From assembly GCA_947359465.1 (NCBI GenBank), contig OX375883.1, forward strand, positions 16,184,088 to 16,248,087: a DNA stretch of 64,000 bases, given 5' to 3'. Of this stretch, positions 1 through 9,728 are shown in pieces. The stretch is from Metellina segmentata (taxonomy: Eukaryota > Arthropoda > Arachnida > Araneae > Tetragnathidae). The translations under genes and the position numbers were made by a program. The notes under the pieces are model-generated. The model saw nothing but the letters and a program-made list of their open reading frames with translations, had not been told where the DNA came from and did no database searches. Numbering within the stretch: the stretch's first letter is position 1; each line of letters opens with the position of its first letter.

Positions 1-695
1 TCGTATGTCCGCATGCGTAGGCTCCGCCTTAACGTATATGAAGCTACTAGCGCGTCTTTATTGGAATGGCTCCGCGTTGCGTGGAAGATTCTATTTTGTA
101 CCGCAGGTAGGTCGGTAGATATTAAACTCGTGAAAAGTGAATCGATTCTTCAATTCGATGCTTTCGTAATTTTTTTTATCTACAGTGAGCTATGAATATT
201 TACTTGTTATAATATCAATTGGACTAGACAAGAGGATGTATTTATTCCACACTGATGACATTTATTTTGGTTTTTGTATTGGATCAATCAGATTCACTTA
301 TGAAGGATACGTTACAGAGATCAGAACACTTCTCTGAGAGAAACCTCGAACACTTATTCGTGATGAAAATCGAATTACATTTCGAATTCATTCATACAGT
401 AAATCTGCTTCAAAATCATTGAAGACACGAAAAGACTACCAGACAAGTAAATAATCATACCTCAGTATCGATCCAAACAAGTTACGAAAGAATCGAACTG
501 AAGAATCGATTCACTTTTCACGAGTTTAATATCTACCGACCTACCTACGGTCCTAAATAGAATCGTCCACCCAACGCGGAGCCATTCCAACATAGACGCG
601 CTAGTATATGAAGCTAGGGTCTGCGTAATCCCGCCCATCTCTCGATCATGTGGTTCTCCTCTATCATTGGTTCGACGCATACGGACATACGGAGA
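1..695. repeat. Inverted repeat, possible TIRs of a short DNA element
   Basis: Sequence at about 1-175 reappears as reverse complement at about 478-695. The best preserved block contains 'aggtaggtcggtagatatta' and the following stretch around 'gtgaaaagtgaatcgattc'; the outer ends share 'gtatgtccg.atgcg'. The arms enclose about 300 bp of AT-rich spacer with no coding signal. The left arm runs to the window edge, so its true end and any TSD cannot be seen. The right arm carries an extra ~45 bp (about 615-660) absent from the left. Small open frames in both arms are the same sequence read in the same direction relative to the arm, so they are not independent genes. Confidence 0.7.
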
Positions 696-925
696 ATCGT
701 AAACGGGCCAGTAAGCCTAACTAAAGGAGGCGTCAAGACCAACGCGTCGATGAGCGCTTAGCCGCTGGTGAGTATGCTCTTTCTTTTGTGCTTTCGCTCC
801 GCCTTATGTACTCCGTGGCGCTAGCATCGCTACGAGTGTCCCCACTGTACAGGTAGCTCGGTGGATGGGGGGGGGTCGAGTATAGGACATATATTTATAT
901 GGATCGAATTCCCTCCTCGTTGCAG
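696..925. other. Probable intron 5' of the FMO exon
   Basis: No recognisable coding or repeat family, apart from a poly-G run near 868-877. It ends in a pyrimidine-rich stretch and 'cctcgttgcag' directly before the FMO reading frame, as expected for the 3' end of an upstream intron. Earlier FMO exons (FAD- and NADPH-binding motifs) lie outside the window or were not found. Confidence 0.5.
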
Positions 926-1388
926 GTGTACCTGAGCACGCGGCGTGGGGCCTGGATCTACCCCCGCCTCTTCGACAAGGGCAAGCCGATGGACTCGTGC
1001 CTGACCCGTCGCTCGAAGGCGCTCCTCCCCACCAGCTACTTCGCCAAGCAGGTCAAGCGGACCCTGAACGAGCGCATGGACCACGAGCGGTTCGGCGTGC
1101 GGCCCTACCACTCGGTGCTGAGCCAGCATCCGACCATCAACGACGACATCCAGGCGAGGCTGCTGACGGGGCGGGTGTCGGCGCGACGGGACGTGAAGGA
1201 GTTCTCGTCAGACGGCGTGCTCTTCGACGGCGACACGGACTTCACGCCCGTGGACGTGGTCGTGTTCGCTACGGGGTTCCTCGTCAAGTTCCCCTTCCTG
1301 TCCGACGACATCCTGAGGGTGGGGAAGAACAATAAGGTGTTCCTCTACAAGAACGTGTTCCCGCCGCAGCTCAAGCACCATACGCTGG
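926..1388 (+). CDS. Flavin-containing monooxygenase, penultimate exon
   Basis: FMOs use FAD and NADPH to oxygenate soft nucleophiles (N, S) and are normally bound to the ER membrane. The frame reads VYLSTRRGAW at the start, then KLNER-like, a SQHP-T-NDD block, a VDVVVFATGF block (the conserved FATG[YF] motif of the family) and KNVFPPQ near the end. The exon begins after a 'ttgcag' acceptor at 925 and ends at 1388 before 'gtaagg', contributing 154 codons plus one base. Upstream FAD- and NADPH-binding glycine motifs are not in this window, so the gene is partial here. The ATG at 899 lies in the intron and is not the start. GC content is visibly far higher than in the flanks. No stops or frameshifts are seen, so the gene looks functional. 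The family is secure; the FMO subtype is not assigned. Confidence 0.92.
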
Positions 1389-1430
1389 GTAAGGACTTTC
1401 GGTTTAAATCAGTATTTGAGTGCTGTGACG

Positions 1431-3304
1431 TCTGCAAGGCTCAATTGTGCTGTATACATGACTCAATTGTGCCTTTTACTAGATTCAATTGTTCCGTCTA
1501 GAGGGCTCAATTGTTCCGTCTATGTTTCGTCTAGAGGGCTCAATTGTTCCCTTCTGCAAGGCTCAATTGTTCCCTTCTGCAAGGTTCAATTTTGCACTTC
1601 TACAAGGCTCAATTGTGCCTTTCTACAAGGCTCGTTCCCTTCTGCAAGGCTCAATTTTGCACTTCTACAAGGCTCAATTGTGCCTTTCTGTAAGGCTCAA
1701 TTGTTTCCTTCTGCAAGGCTCAATTGTTCCCTTCTGCGAGGCTCAATTTTGCACTTCTGCATGGCTCAATTTTGCACTTCTACAAGGCTCAATTGTTTCC
1801 TTCTGCAAGGCTCAATTGTTCCCTTCTGCAAGGCTCAATTGTTCCCTTCTGCAAGGCTCAATTGTTTCCTTCTGCAAGGCTCAATTTTGCCCTTCTACAA
1901 GGCTCAATTGTTTCCTTCTGCAAGGCTCAATTGTTCCCTTCTGCAAAGCTCAATTTTGCCCTTCTACAAGGCTCAATTGTGTCGTTCCTTTAAGGCTCAA
2001 TTTTGCCTATCTGCAAGGCTCAATTGTACCGTCTGCAAGGCTTAATTGTTTCCTTCTCCAAAGTTCAATTTTGCCTATCTGCAAGGCTCAATTGTTTCCT
2101 TCTCCAAAGTTCAATTTTTCCTATCTGCAAGGCTCAATTGTACCGTCTGCAAGGCTCAATTGTTTCCTTCTCCAAAGTTCAATTTTGCCTATCTGCAAGG
2201 CTCAATTGTTTCCTTCTCCAAAGTTCAATTTTTCCTATCTGCAAGGCTCAATTGTACCGTCTGCAAGGCTCAATTGTTTCCTTCTCCAAAGTTCAATTTT
2301 GCCTATCTGCAAGGCTCAATTGTTTCCTTCTCCAAAGTTCAATTTTTCCTATCTGCAAGGCTCAATTGTACCGTCTGCAAGGCTCAATTGTTTCCTTCTC
2401 CAAAGTTCAATTTTGCCTATCTGCAAGGCTCAATTGTTTCCTTCTCCAAAGTTCAATTTTTCCTATCTGCAAGGCTCAATTGTACCGTCTGCAAGGCTCA
2501 ATTGTTTCCTTCTCCAAAGTTCAATTTTGCCTATCTGCAAGGCTCAATTGTTTCCTTCTCCAAAGTTCAATTTTTCCTATCTGCAAGGCTCAATTGTACC
2601 GTCTGCAAGGCTCAATTGTTTCCTTCTCCAAAGTTCAATTTTGCCTATCTGCAAGGCTCAATTGTTTCCTTCTCCAAAGTTCAATTTTTCCTATCTGCAA
2701 GGCTCAATTGTACCGTCTGCAAGGCTCAATTGTTTCCTTCTCCAAAGTTCAATTTTGCCTATCTGCAAGGCTCAATTGTTTCCTTCTCCAAAGTTCAATT
2801 TTTCCTATCTGCAAGGCTCAATTGTACCGTCTGCAAGGCTCAATTGTTTCCTTCTCCAAAGTTCAATTTTGCCTATCTGCAAGGCTCAATTGTTTCCTTC
2901 TCCAAAGTTCAATTTTTCCTATCTGCAAGGCTCAATTGTACCGTCTGCAAGGCTCAATTGTTTCCTTCTCCAAAGTTCAATTTTGCCTATCTGCAAGGCT
3001 CAATTGTTTCCTTCTCCAAAGTTCAATTTTTCCTATCTGCAAGGCTCAATTGTACCGTCTGCAAGGCTCAATTGTTTCCTTCTCCAAAGTTCAATTTTGC
3101 CTATCTGCAAGGCTCAATTGTTTCCTTCTCCAAAGTTCAATTTTTCCTATCTGCAAGGCTCAATTGTACCGTCTGCAAGGCTCAATTGTTTCCTTCTCCA
3201 AAGTTCAATTTTGCCTATCTGCAAGGCTCAATTGTTTCCTTCTCCAAAGTTCAATTTTGCCTATCTGCAAGGCTCAATTGTGCCGTCTACAAGGTTCAAT
3301 TCTA
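1431..3304. repeat. Minisatellite, 22-23-bp units in a 114-bp higher-order repeat
   Basis: The base unit is about 23 bp, of the type 'aaggctcaattgttcccttc'. From 1431 to about 2020 it is irregular. From about 2020 on it is locked into a 114-bp higher-order unit of five subunits (22+23+23+23+23). The marker 'gtaccgtctgc' occurs at 2026, 2140, 2254, 2368 and then every 114 bp to 3166, eleven times. The copies are almost identical, which indicates recent homogenisation. Because 114 is divisible by three and the unit lacks stops in the forward frames, three overlapping frames of 419-623 codons stay open; these are an arithmetic by-product, not genes. Confidence 0.95.
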
Positions 3305-3646
3305 ACGTTCATATAAACGGCTCTGGATCAAAGTTCAACACCACCGACAGCCGGTCCTAATTCCCGAAACCTCTACCAGGGTAGTTTCGTATTGCATTCT
3401 CCTTACCGTCCAGATGGCCACCCTAATAATCAGCTGTCTGTCAGTAAACTGGAGGGACGAAAATTGTCGCAGACCAAGAAATGAACAGGTGTTACTTTGG
3501 TGCTCGTTCGCAACGATCGTTTAAGAGTAAATCCCATTTATCCCCTTTTGGAGAGCCACACAACTAAAGACCTAAAATTCTTGATTAAGCCATCAATTAT
3601 ACAAATAATGTAAATTCCTGTGTTTGAAATATACATTAGTTTAGTG
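3305..3646. other. Unique-looking intron sequence
   Basis: I see no coding signal, repeat family or structured motif here. Confidence 0.4.
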
Positions 3647-3757
3647 TTGTCCTCGTCATATGACTGTTCAAAATAATCCCTAATGTCCGTTGTCCCCGCA
3701 TCTTTCCACCTCGGATGGATCCCGTACCGTCTTCAATGGCATGTTGCTCTAGTGTAG
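3647..3757 (+). mobile_element. Degenerate SINE 3' fragment
   Basis: Resembles the SINE body and tail: 'cctcgtcatatgactgttc', then 'gatcccgtaccgtcttcaat' and 'gttgctctag'. It is much diverged and interrupted. It abuts 'tagtggttcttaacct', which resembles the end of a hAT-type element. Confidence 0.45.
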
Positions 3758-5616
3758 TGGTTCTTAACCTTGTCAATGATTCGCACTCCCTTCGATATCG
3801 AACCCTTTTTTCACTTTGATTCAGCACTTTGTGACGAAATGGTGTTGAATGAATCTCAAATAGAAAAAATAGGTGTTTCAACACACAAAAAATGTAAACA
3901 ATAACTGTATCTTTTGTGTGAATAGGTAGTTAAACAAACTCTTAAGTACAGAAATCTACTGCTTATTAATTCATTATTATATGTATAGGCACACTACACA
4001 CACACTGTAAATAAAAACCTTTCAAAAACATTTTCGTCTCGATCAGTGCCCTTTTCAGCAACTTTGCGGATTATCCGCGGTTGCTGCGCCACTCAACTCC
4101 GCAGATAATCGAGGGTTCAATGAAAAAAACCTTTCAAGCGAGGCTCCTTTTACAAAAGAGTCATGCGTTAGTCATCACTTGTACATTGGAGCGATTTCTG
4201 ACCTTCTTTTTTGTGTGCAAAAGTGACCAGAATACTATTTTGCACACACAAGTGAAATGGTAAGCGTGTGGTGCAACGCTGCTTTTGCCAGCTGTGAATA
4301 AGGTTCTAACTGTATACACCAGAATTGTTCCAAGTCCAGTCTTCAAATTCCATTAGAATTCGTGCATTGGCTCGTATTTAAATAAAGTTGTCTTTTCTGG
4401 ACCTTTACGCTGCGGCGGGTAAACAATTGTTACCACTGAAATTTTCTTTTACACCAGCGGTATGGTATAGGTCTGTGACCTGTGGATGTTATCCCCTTTT
4501 TATGTGACCGCTGGCATCGATCACCATTGACGAACAGTCAGCGATTGTCCCCTTCTAGAGGGTCCCTCCTTTTGTTCGGTGCCCCTTTACCCTGTCGACC
4601 GTGAGGTGTGAACGCTTTGGGTAAAGCAGGAAGTCGCTCCGGTGATATCTCTTCGCCCGCCACACAATACTATGAAAGGAAAGCGTCAGTCGTAAATGGG
4701 TCACTCACGGTCCTATCGCTCAAGTTTGGTAATTAGGTAAGGGGGCTCGGAGAGTCAGGCCAAAGGGCCGTTCTGTGAGACGATCGATGTAAAGGTTGAA
4801 TCGCTGTCGTTGAATCTGGGCCAAATAGTAATGAATCCAGTATCCATGTCTGAACTTGGCCAATATTTCCCATGGTAAAGCATCCATGAAATGATTCACT
4901 CAATTGGGTCGGAGGTGTATTGCAATTTCAGGTATAGGTATTTTCTAATTTTCCAGAACAATTCATTCAAGCAAAGAAAAAAGTTTGCAAAATTCCCATT
5001 TTCAATTCGACGTTTCCAAATTTTCTTAATGCTCCGTTGGGTTTCTCCAGTGTGAGGTTAATTAACCTTTACGCTCCAGCGCTTAGACTTTTTCAATCGT
5101 CTCACAGAACGGCTCTTTCGCCTGCATGTCCGACCCCCTCTTACCTAATTACCTAACTTGAGCAAAAGAGCCTTGAGTGGCATTCACGACTGACCCTTTC
5201 CTTTCATAGTATTGTGTGGCTTATCGTTTGGTGTGAGATAGATATCACCGGAGCAACATTCTGCCTTTCCTCCAAAGAGTTCACACCTCGCGGTCGACAG
5301 GGTAGGGTACCAAACAAAAGGAGTGCTCCTCTTGAAGGTCAGCCGCTGACAGCTCGTAAAGGGTAATCGATGCCAGCGGTCACTTAAAATAGGGATTACA
5401 TTCACCGTCCACAGATGTATACCATGCCACTGATGTAAACGGACTTTTACTGTTAACAATGGTCAATCTGCCGCAGCATACTGGTTAAAAATACCAATAC
5501 CCTATTTTTTAAGTTTTTCAATAAATGAAGATAATTTTTCACTAGCTGTTCTCACCAAATCCTTGCACCCCTGGAAATACTTTCTCGATCCACAGGTTAA
5601 GAATCCCCGCTTCAGT
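3755..5616. mobile_element. Possible non-autonomous hAT-type element holding the foldback
   Basis: The left end 'tagtggttcttaacct' and the right end, reverse complement of 'aggttaagaatccccg' near 5594-5609, look like weak hAT-type termini facing each other. No clean 8-bp TSD could be read and no transposase is present. The interior holds the long inverted repeat described separately. Treat the outer limits as approximate. Confidence 0.35.
4390..5480. repeat. Foldback element, ~400-bp inverted arms, in the FMO intron
   Basis: The arm at about 4395-4805 and the arm at about 5055-5480 are reverse complements with scattered mismatches. Paired landmarks are 'cacaatactatgaaaggaaa' (4660s) against 'tttcctttcatagtattgtg' (5197-5216), 'ccctgtcgacc' against 'ggtcgacaggg', and 'ccgttctgtgagacgat' against 'atcgtctcacagaacgg'-like sequence. 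About 250 bp of unique spacer separates them. In a nascent FMO transcript this would form a long imperfect hairpin. No coding capacity is seen. This could be a foldback transposon or the result of an inverted duplication. Confidence 0.8.
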
Positions 5617-5692
5617 GCGATTAACCACCCACCAACAGGTATACCACAGTATTGATCACCTTATCTCAATGCATATATCTTTCTTCCCACAG

Positions 5693-6102
5693 CTGTGATT
5701 GGCCTCATCCAGCCCTCCGGCTCCCTCTTCCCCGTGTTCGAGGTGCAGTCCCGATGGTTCGCCGCCCTGATGGCGGGGCGGTGCCGCCTGCCCTCCACCG
5801 ACACCATGCTGGCCGCAGTCCGCAAGACGGAGGGCGTCCGCACCCGCAGTTACGTGCAGTCCCAGCGGCACTCCGTGGAAGCGCCCTGGATGCAGTACAT
5901 GGACGACGTCTCCTCTGAGTTCGGCGCTAAGCCTAACATGGCCGCCCTCCTCGCCACGGACCCGAAACTCTTCTGGGCGTGTCTCTTCGGACCTTGTCTG
6001 CCCTACCAGTTCCGATTGGGCGGTCCCAACAAATGGGACGGGGCGAGGGACGCCATCTTGACCTATAAGAAGAGGTTGTTTGAACATCTTACGCATAAGT
6101 GA
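5693..6102 (+). CDS. Flavin-containing monooxygenase, terminal exon
   Basis: Completes the FMO begun at 926. It opens (with the split Ala codon) AVIGLIQPSG, followed by the family's PVFE-QSRW segment, an SQRH motif, a MDD/E-type segment, TDPKL, GPC-PYQFRL and KWDGAR near the end. The frame ends at a TGA at 6100-6102, giving about 136 codons here and about 290 over the two exons, the C-terminal half of a typical ~530-residue FMO. Membrane-type FMOs often end in a hydrophobic anchor; here the end is basic and short (EHLTHK), so an anchor is absent or weak. GC-rich codon use matches the preceding exon. Intact; subtype not assigned. Confidence 0.92.
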
Positions 6103-6296
6103 AGAGAGGCCTTACCAAAGACGCCGCATTAGTATGTATAGTCCGTATCAAGTTGAGTTGTCTGGAGCTAGCCTTTCTTGGCATTTAGTATTTTTTAATT
6201 AACGTCACACTGGAGCATCGTATGGTATGGTATTTTTAATTAGCATCGTCACGACGGGGGCTATTGGTGACTAGCCTTTTCTTGTAATGTAAAAAT

Positions 6297-6447
6297 TTGA
6301 GAGCGCTGTGCCAGCTCAAGTGTGACCTCGTCATCTGACCGTGGTTCAAAATTAGTGGTGTAGCCCTCGAATCTTTCGATTCGGGGCTTGATCCCAGGTC
6401 GTTACCAATAACCCGTTGTGTTGCTTCATTGCGACGTTATTTTAAAA
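6297..6447 (+). mobile_element. SINE 3' fragment
   Basis: Starts at 'gtgccagctc', continues through 'tcatctgaccgtggttcaaa' and ends at 'gttgtgttgctt..tgcgacgtta'. The tRNA-like head is missing. Several mismatches indicate an old copy. Confidence 0.7.
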
Positions 6448-6535
6448 AATTCCTTTCTTGGAATTACCTCAATCGTTTAAATTCTTTTCGCATTTATTTG
6501 CAACAAAATTACGTGGTGGTGTCTTTAATTCATTC

Positions 6536-6683
6536 CTGCGTCATCTGACCGTGGCTCAAAATTACGTTGTGTCGTCCTCGGATCTTAAGGGATCTCTTCC
6601 CATAAGGGATTGATCCCGGACCGTCGTCAATAGCCCGTCGTGTTGCTCTAGTATGACATTAACTAAAATTACCATTACCTTTC
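6536..6683 (+). mobile_element. SINE 3' fragment
   Basis: From 'cgtcatctgaccgtggctca' to the tail 'aaaattaccattacc'. It carries a ~15-bp internal insertion beside 'gatcttaagggatc'. Head missing. Confidence 0.75.
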
Positions 6684-7109
6684 TTCACAAACGCTGATAA
6701 GGATTTAACCTACGGCCTAAAGTAGATTTCGAATCACTTAGAACCGATAACTTGATTACATTCCGGCTAAGTTAAACGTCGATTGCAGAATATGATAGCA
6801 GTTACAAAAAATTACTCAGGTTAATAGAAATACATATTTTCTCGTATGGCAAGCCCTTTCTCCGGGCGAGCTTAGTACGCTTCTAGTGGACTCATCTATG
6901 GTCATCTGCATCTTTTCCAGCGCCGTACTGTTCAAGACAACTCAATCGAGAAAACTGCATTTGATACTCTGATTGCATTTGTGAATTTTTCTACTTGATT
7001 TTTTTTTTCCTTAAGCGTGAGATTATGTCCAACAAATGAAACTTTTTCATCTTTTATCGTAAATCATTCTTCATTATGAGACTGAATAAAGATATAATTT
7101 TATTATTCT

Positions 7110-7165
7110 GTGTACTTTCAATTATTATTTTTTTTTTTAATTTTTATTATTATTTTTTTTTTGAA
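7110..7165. repeat. T-rich/ATT low-complexity tract
   Basis: Long T runs and (ATT)n directly upstream of a SINE head at 7183. It may be an insertion-site preference or the tail of an older repeat. Confidence 0.6.
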
Positions 7166-7182
7166 GATTTCTCTCTAGCATT

Positions 7183-7521
7183 GTCGCCTAACCGGTATAG
7201 TGGTTAAGGTGTTAGCCTCTAGATCGGAAGGTTCCTGGTTCGAATCCGGGTTCGGGCATGGATGTTTGTAAGTGTATGGTGTAGAGGCGGCTGGTGCACC
7301 TTAAATCTGTCGTGACCGAAAGTCCTCACGTTGGGTTGGCGTGGAAGTTTGGAGAGTGGGGTGCCAGCTCAGGTGTTGCTTCGTCATCTGACCTTGGTTC
7401 AAACTCACGAAATGTTGCCCTCGGATCTTTCCCTATTGGAATGATCACGGACCGTCGTTAATAGCCCGACGTGTTGCTCTGGTTCGACGTTAATTAAAAA
7501 TTACTAATTACTACCATTACC
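7183..7521 (+). mobile_element. Near full-length tRNA-derived SINE
   Basis: Representative complete copy. The head carries pol III box A-like 'tggttaaggtg' (7201-7211) and box B 'ggttcgaatcc' (7238-7248). The conserved body includes 'ggcggctggtgcaccttaaa', 'gagagtggggtgccagctca', 'gtcatctgacc' and 'gttgtcctcggatc'-like sequence. The 3' end 'gttgctct..tacgacgttaa' is followed by an ATTACC-type tail. Such SINEs have no coding capacity and are mobilised by a partner LINE; none is identified here. Moderately diverged. Confidence 0.9.
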
Positions 7522-7554
7522 GTCGACAATAACTAGTGTACCGTAAATTAAAAT

Positions 7555-7793
7555 ACCTACCAACACCTGGTAATTTTGAACCACGGTCAGATGACGAGAT
7601 AATACGTGATCGGGCATCCCACTCTCCAAATTTCCACACCACGCCAATGTGAGAACATTTGAGGCCCAAGACAGATTGAACATGCACCAGCCCTCGTTGT
7701 ACACGTCGATATTTGGTTGGATTTGAACATGCAACCCTCCGGTTCCTAGTAAGCTACCCTTCCAACCGGACATCCTCAGCCAACAAAAATCCG
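7555..7793 (-). mobile_element. Diverged SINE, second head type
   Basis: On the minus strand the body matches the SINE. The head reads 'aaccggagggttgcatgttc' instead of the usual 'gatcggaaggttcctggttc'. Related heads are seen near 8595-8668, 24420-24500 and 42640-42690. An older subfamily is the simplest reading. Confidence 0.6.
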
Positions 7794-7798
7794 TGGGT

Positions 7799-7978
7799 AA
7801 TTGGTAATTTTAGTTAACGTCGTACTAGAACAACACAACGGGCTATTGACGACGGTCCGGGATCAGTCCCTCAAGGGAAAGAACCGAGGACAACACTTCG
7901 TAATTTTGAACCACGGTCAGATGACGAAGCAACACCTGAGCTGGCACCCCACTCTCCTAACATCCACGCCAACCCAAC
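7799..7978 (-). mobile_element. 5'-truncated SINE with TSD
   Basis: SINE tail and body up to 'cgccaacccaacg', then A-rich sequence. The 13-bp direct repeat 'aaaaatccgtggg' flanks it (7786-7798 and 7985-7997). Truncated before the tRNA-like head. It inserted beside the older copy at 7555-7793. Confidence 0.85.
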
Positions 7979-8186
7979 GAAAAAAAAAATCCGTGGGAAG
8001 CTGAGTGTACGATTCGATGGGACTACATCTACACAGTAAAATGAACTCAATGTACCCTCCAATGTGTTTCGACGAGGTATGTCGTCGATCAAGTTTTGAC
8101 CCAATTTGCCATATCTTGTCATTAAGGTATTGCAGATTTAAAAAAAAAAAAGATTAAGATCTGTTTACTTCTATAGACGAGATATA

Positions 8187-8668
8187 GCCCGTTGTATTGC
8201 TCCAGTGCGACGTTAAATAAAATACCTACCTACCGAGTACAATAACTCGTCATTTTAAACCACGTACAGATGTCGAGGTCAACACCTGAGCAGGCACTCC
8301 ACTCTTTAATCCTTCACCACACAAACGTGAAAACATTTGAGACCACGGCAGATTTAAAGTGAACAATACCCCACCCCCACCCCACGTACACGAATCTCTT
8401 TGGTTTATATCTTGGGTTGGTGTGGAAGTTGGGAGAGTGGGGTGCCAGCTGAGGTGTTGTCTTTGACCGCTGTTCAAAATTACATTGTGGTTTCCTGAGA
8501 TCTTTCCCTTAGGGACTTGATCCCAGACCGTCTTCAATAGCCCGTTGTGTTGCTCTAATACGATGTTTATTAATAATTACCGATTACCTTAGGTTTTTAT
8601 CGAGTTTCGAACTCATAATCCTCCGGAAGCTAATCTGCTACTCCGCCAACCGGTTTACCACGCCACCA
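8187..8668. mobile_element. Cluster of SINE fragments in mixed orientation
   Basis: 8187-8230 is a plus-strand 3' end ('agcccgttgtattgctccag'). 8231-8395 is a diverged minus-strand body. 8410-8592 is a plus-strand body and tail ('gagagtggggtgccagctga'). 8595-8668 is a minus-strand tRNA-like head with 'ccggagg' before 'gagttcgaaac' when read on that strand. Exact borders and TSDs are not resolvable by eye. Confidence 0.6.
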
Positions 8669-8889
8669 ATATTAAAAGAGAGCAACAATAATTAAATTCA
8701 AATACTTGATCTATAACATTAAAGGCCCTTAGATCGTCAAACTGGTATGAATTCCGGATCTTCGCCAATAACCTTACCCCCAGGTTCAGAAATACACAGT
8801 CCAGTCACATTAATGTCACCACCTGTCAAAAGCCAGAATAATCACCTTTGGCAGAACGGACCGCTGCGAGACTTGCAGGAAGAGAGTCA

Positions 8890-9728
8890 ATTAGGTTTCT
8901 GAAGGTGTTCATTGGGATGTTGAGCCATGCCGACTCCAGTGCCGTGGCCAGCTGCGCTAGATTACGAGGTTGAGCATCCATGGCGCGAACAACCCGATCG
9001 AGGTGGTCCCACAGATTCTCGATTGGGTTTAAATCCGGTGAGTTTGCTGGCCAGGGGAGTACGGTAAACTCATCCTCGTGCTCTTCGAACCACGCACATA
9101 CACTGCGAGCTGTAGGACACCTTGCATTGTCCTGCTGGTAGATGCCATCATTCTGAGGAAAAATAATTCACATTTAGGGGTGGACATGGTCCGCAAGGAC
9201 ATGCGTACTTGTGATGATCCATTGTGCCTTCCACAATGATGAGTGCACCCAGTGAATGCCAGGAAAACATTCCCAAACCATAATGCTCCCTCCTCCAGCC
9301 TGGATCCTTCCGGCAATTGTTGCAGGGTGTTAGCTTTCAGACGTTTCACGCTGTATACGCCAACGTCCATCTGTCCGATGGAGCATAAAACGTGATTTAT
9401 CGGAAAAAGCCACCTGTCGCCACTCTGAGGACGTCCAGTTACGGTGCTGGCATGCAAATTCCAGCCTTCGTCGCCGATGAACAGCAGTCAGCATAGGTGC
9501 ATTAACCAGGCGTCTGCTGCGGAGGCCCATGCGCAGCAACATTCGCTGAACCGTTGTTAAGGATACACTCTTGGTAGCCCCTTGGTTCATTTGGGCGGTC
9601 AGTTGCACGTCCATTCGCCCGAACGCACCTCCGAAGCCTTCGTTCGCCTCTGTCATCTATAGCCCGTGGTGCACCACATGTGCCACGCCGCTGATTTTGG
9701 ATAGTACCATTTTGCCATGCACGGTATA
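8890..9728 (-). pseudogene. Tc1-type transposase, C-terminal part (disrupted)
   Basis: Minus strand. From 9728 downwards the frame reads VYRAWQNGT and RRGTCGAPRAI-like sequence (helix-turn-helix region), then LEFACQHRNW and VAFSDKSRF (first catalytic D), RWRIQRETSES, and in another frame a GGGSIMVWG-like segment, a QCKVSYSSQ-like equivalent of the second catalytic block and the NRESVG-like end. Several frameshifts break it; the longest pieces are about 108 and 142 codons. The missing N-terminal part lies at 14213-14360, on the other side of the hAT insertion; its last codons there read NFVNCSRAAVVK and resume here. Confidence 0.8.

Larger units (their letters stand above)
1389..5692 (+). other. 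FMO intron (4304 bp, phase 1)
   Basis: Donor 'g|gtaagg' at 1389 and acceptor 'tttcttcccacag|c' at 5692. Joining the single base g at 1388 to ct at 5693 gives Ala, and the protein then reads through TL-AVIGLIQP, exactly the FMO order. The intron is packed with repeats: a minisatellite within 50 bp of the donor, a SINE fragment and a long foldback structure. If the intron were retained, the frame would run to a stop at 1499-1501. Confidence 0.9.
6103..7090 (+). other. FMO 3' flank / possible 3' UTR
   Basis: No further coding sequence follows the stop. The first clear AATAAA is at 7085-7090, followed by T-rich sequence. If used, the 3' UTR would be about 1 kb and would include two SINE fragments. 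A nearer non-canonical signal is possible. Confidence 0.35.

Noticed and set aside
830..1332. Antisense frames opposite the FMO exon (830-1129, 1105-1332 minus) and the +2 frame 997-1335
   Set aside because: GC-rich coding sequence leaves shadow frames open; only the 926-1388 frame shows family motifs.
1489..3360. Long open frames (up to 623 codons) over the minisatellite
   Set aside because: The period is 114 bp, a multiple of three without stops, so several frames stay open together. The products are monotonous and lie in a defined FMO intron.
7183..7260. Functional tRNA gene
   Set aside because: Box A and box B are present, but the sequence continues into the conserved SINE body, recurs many times and does not close a clean acceptor stem.
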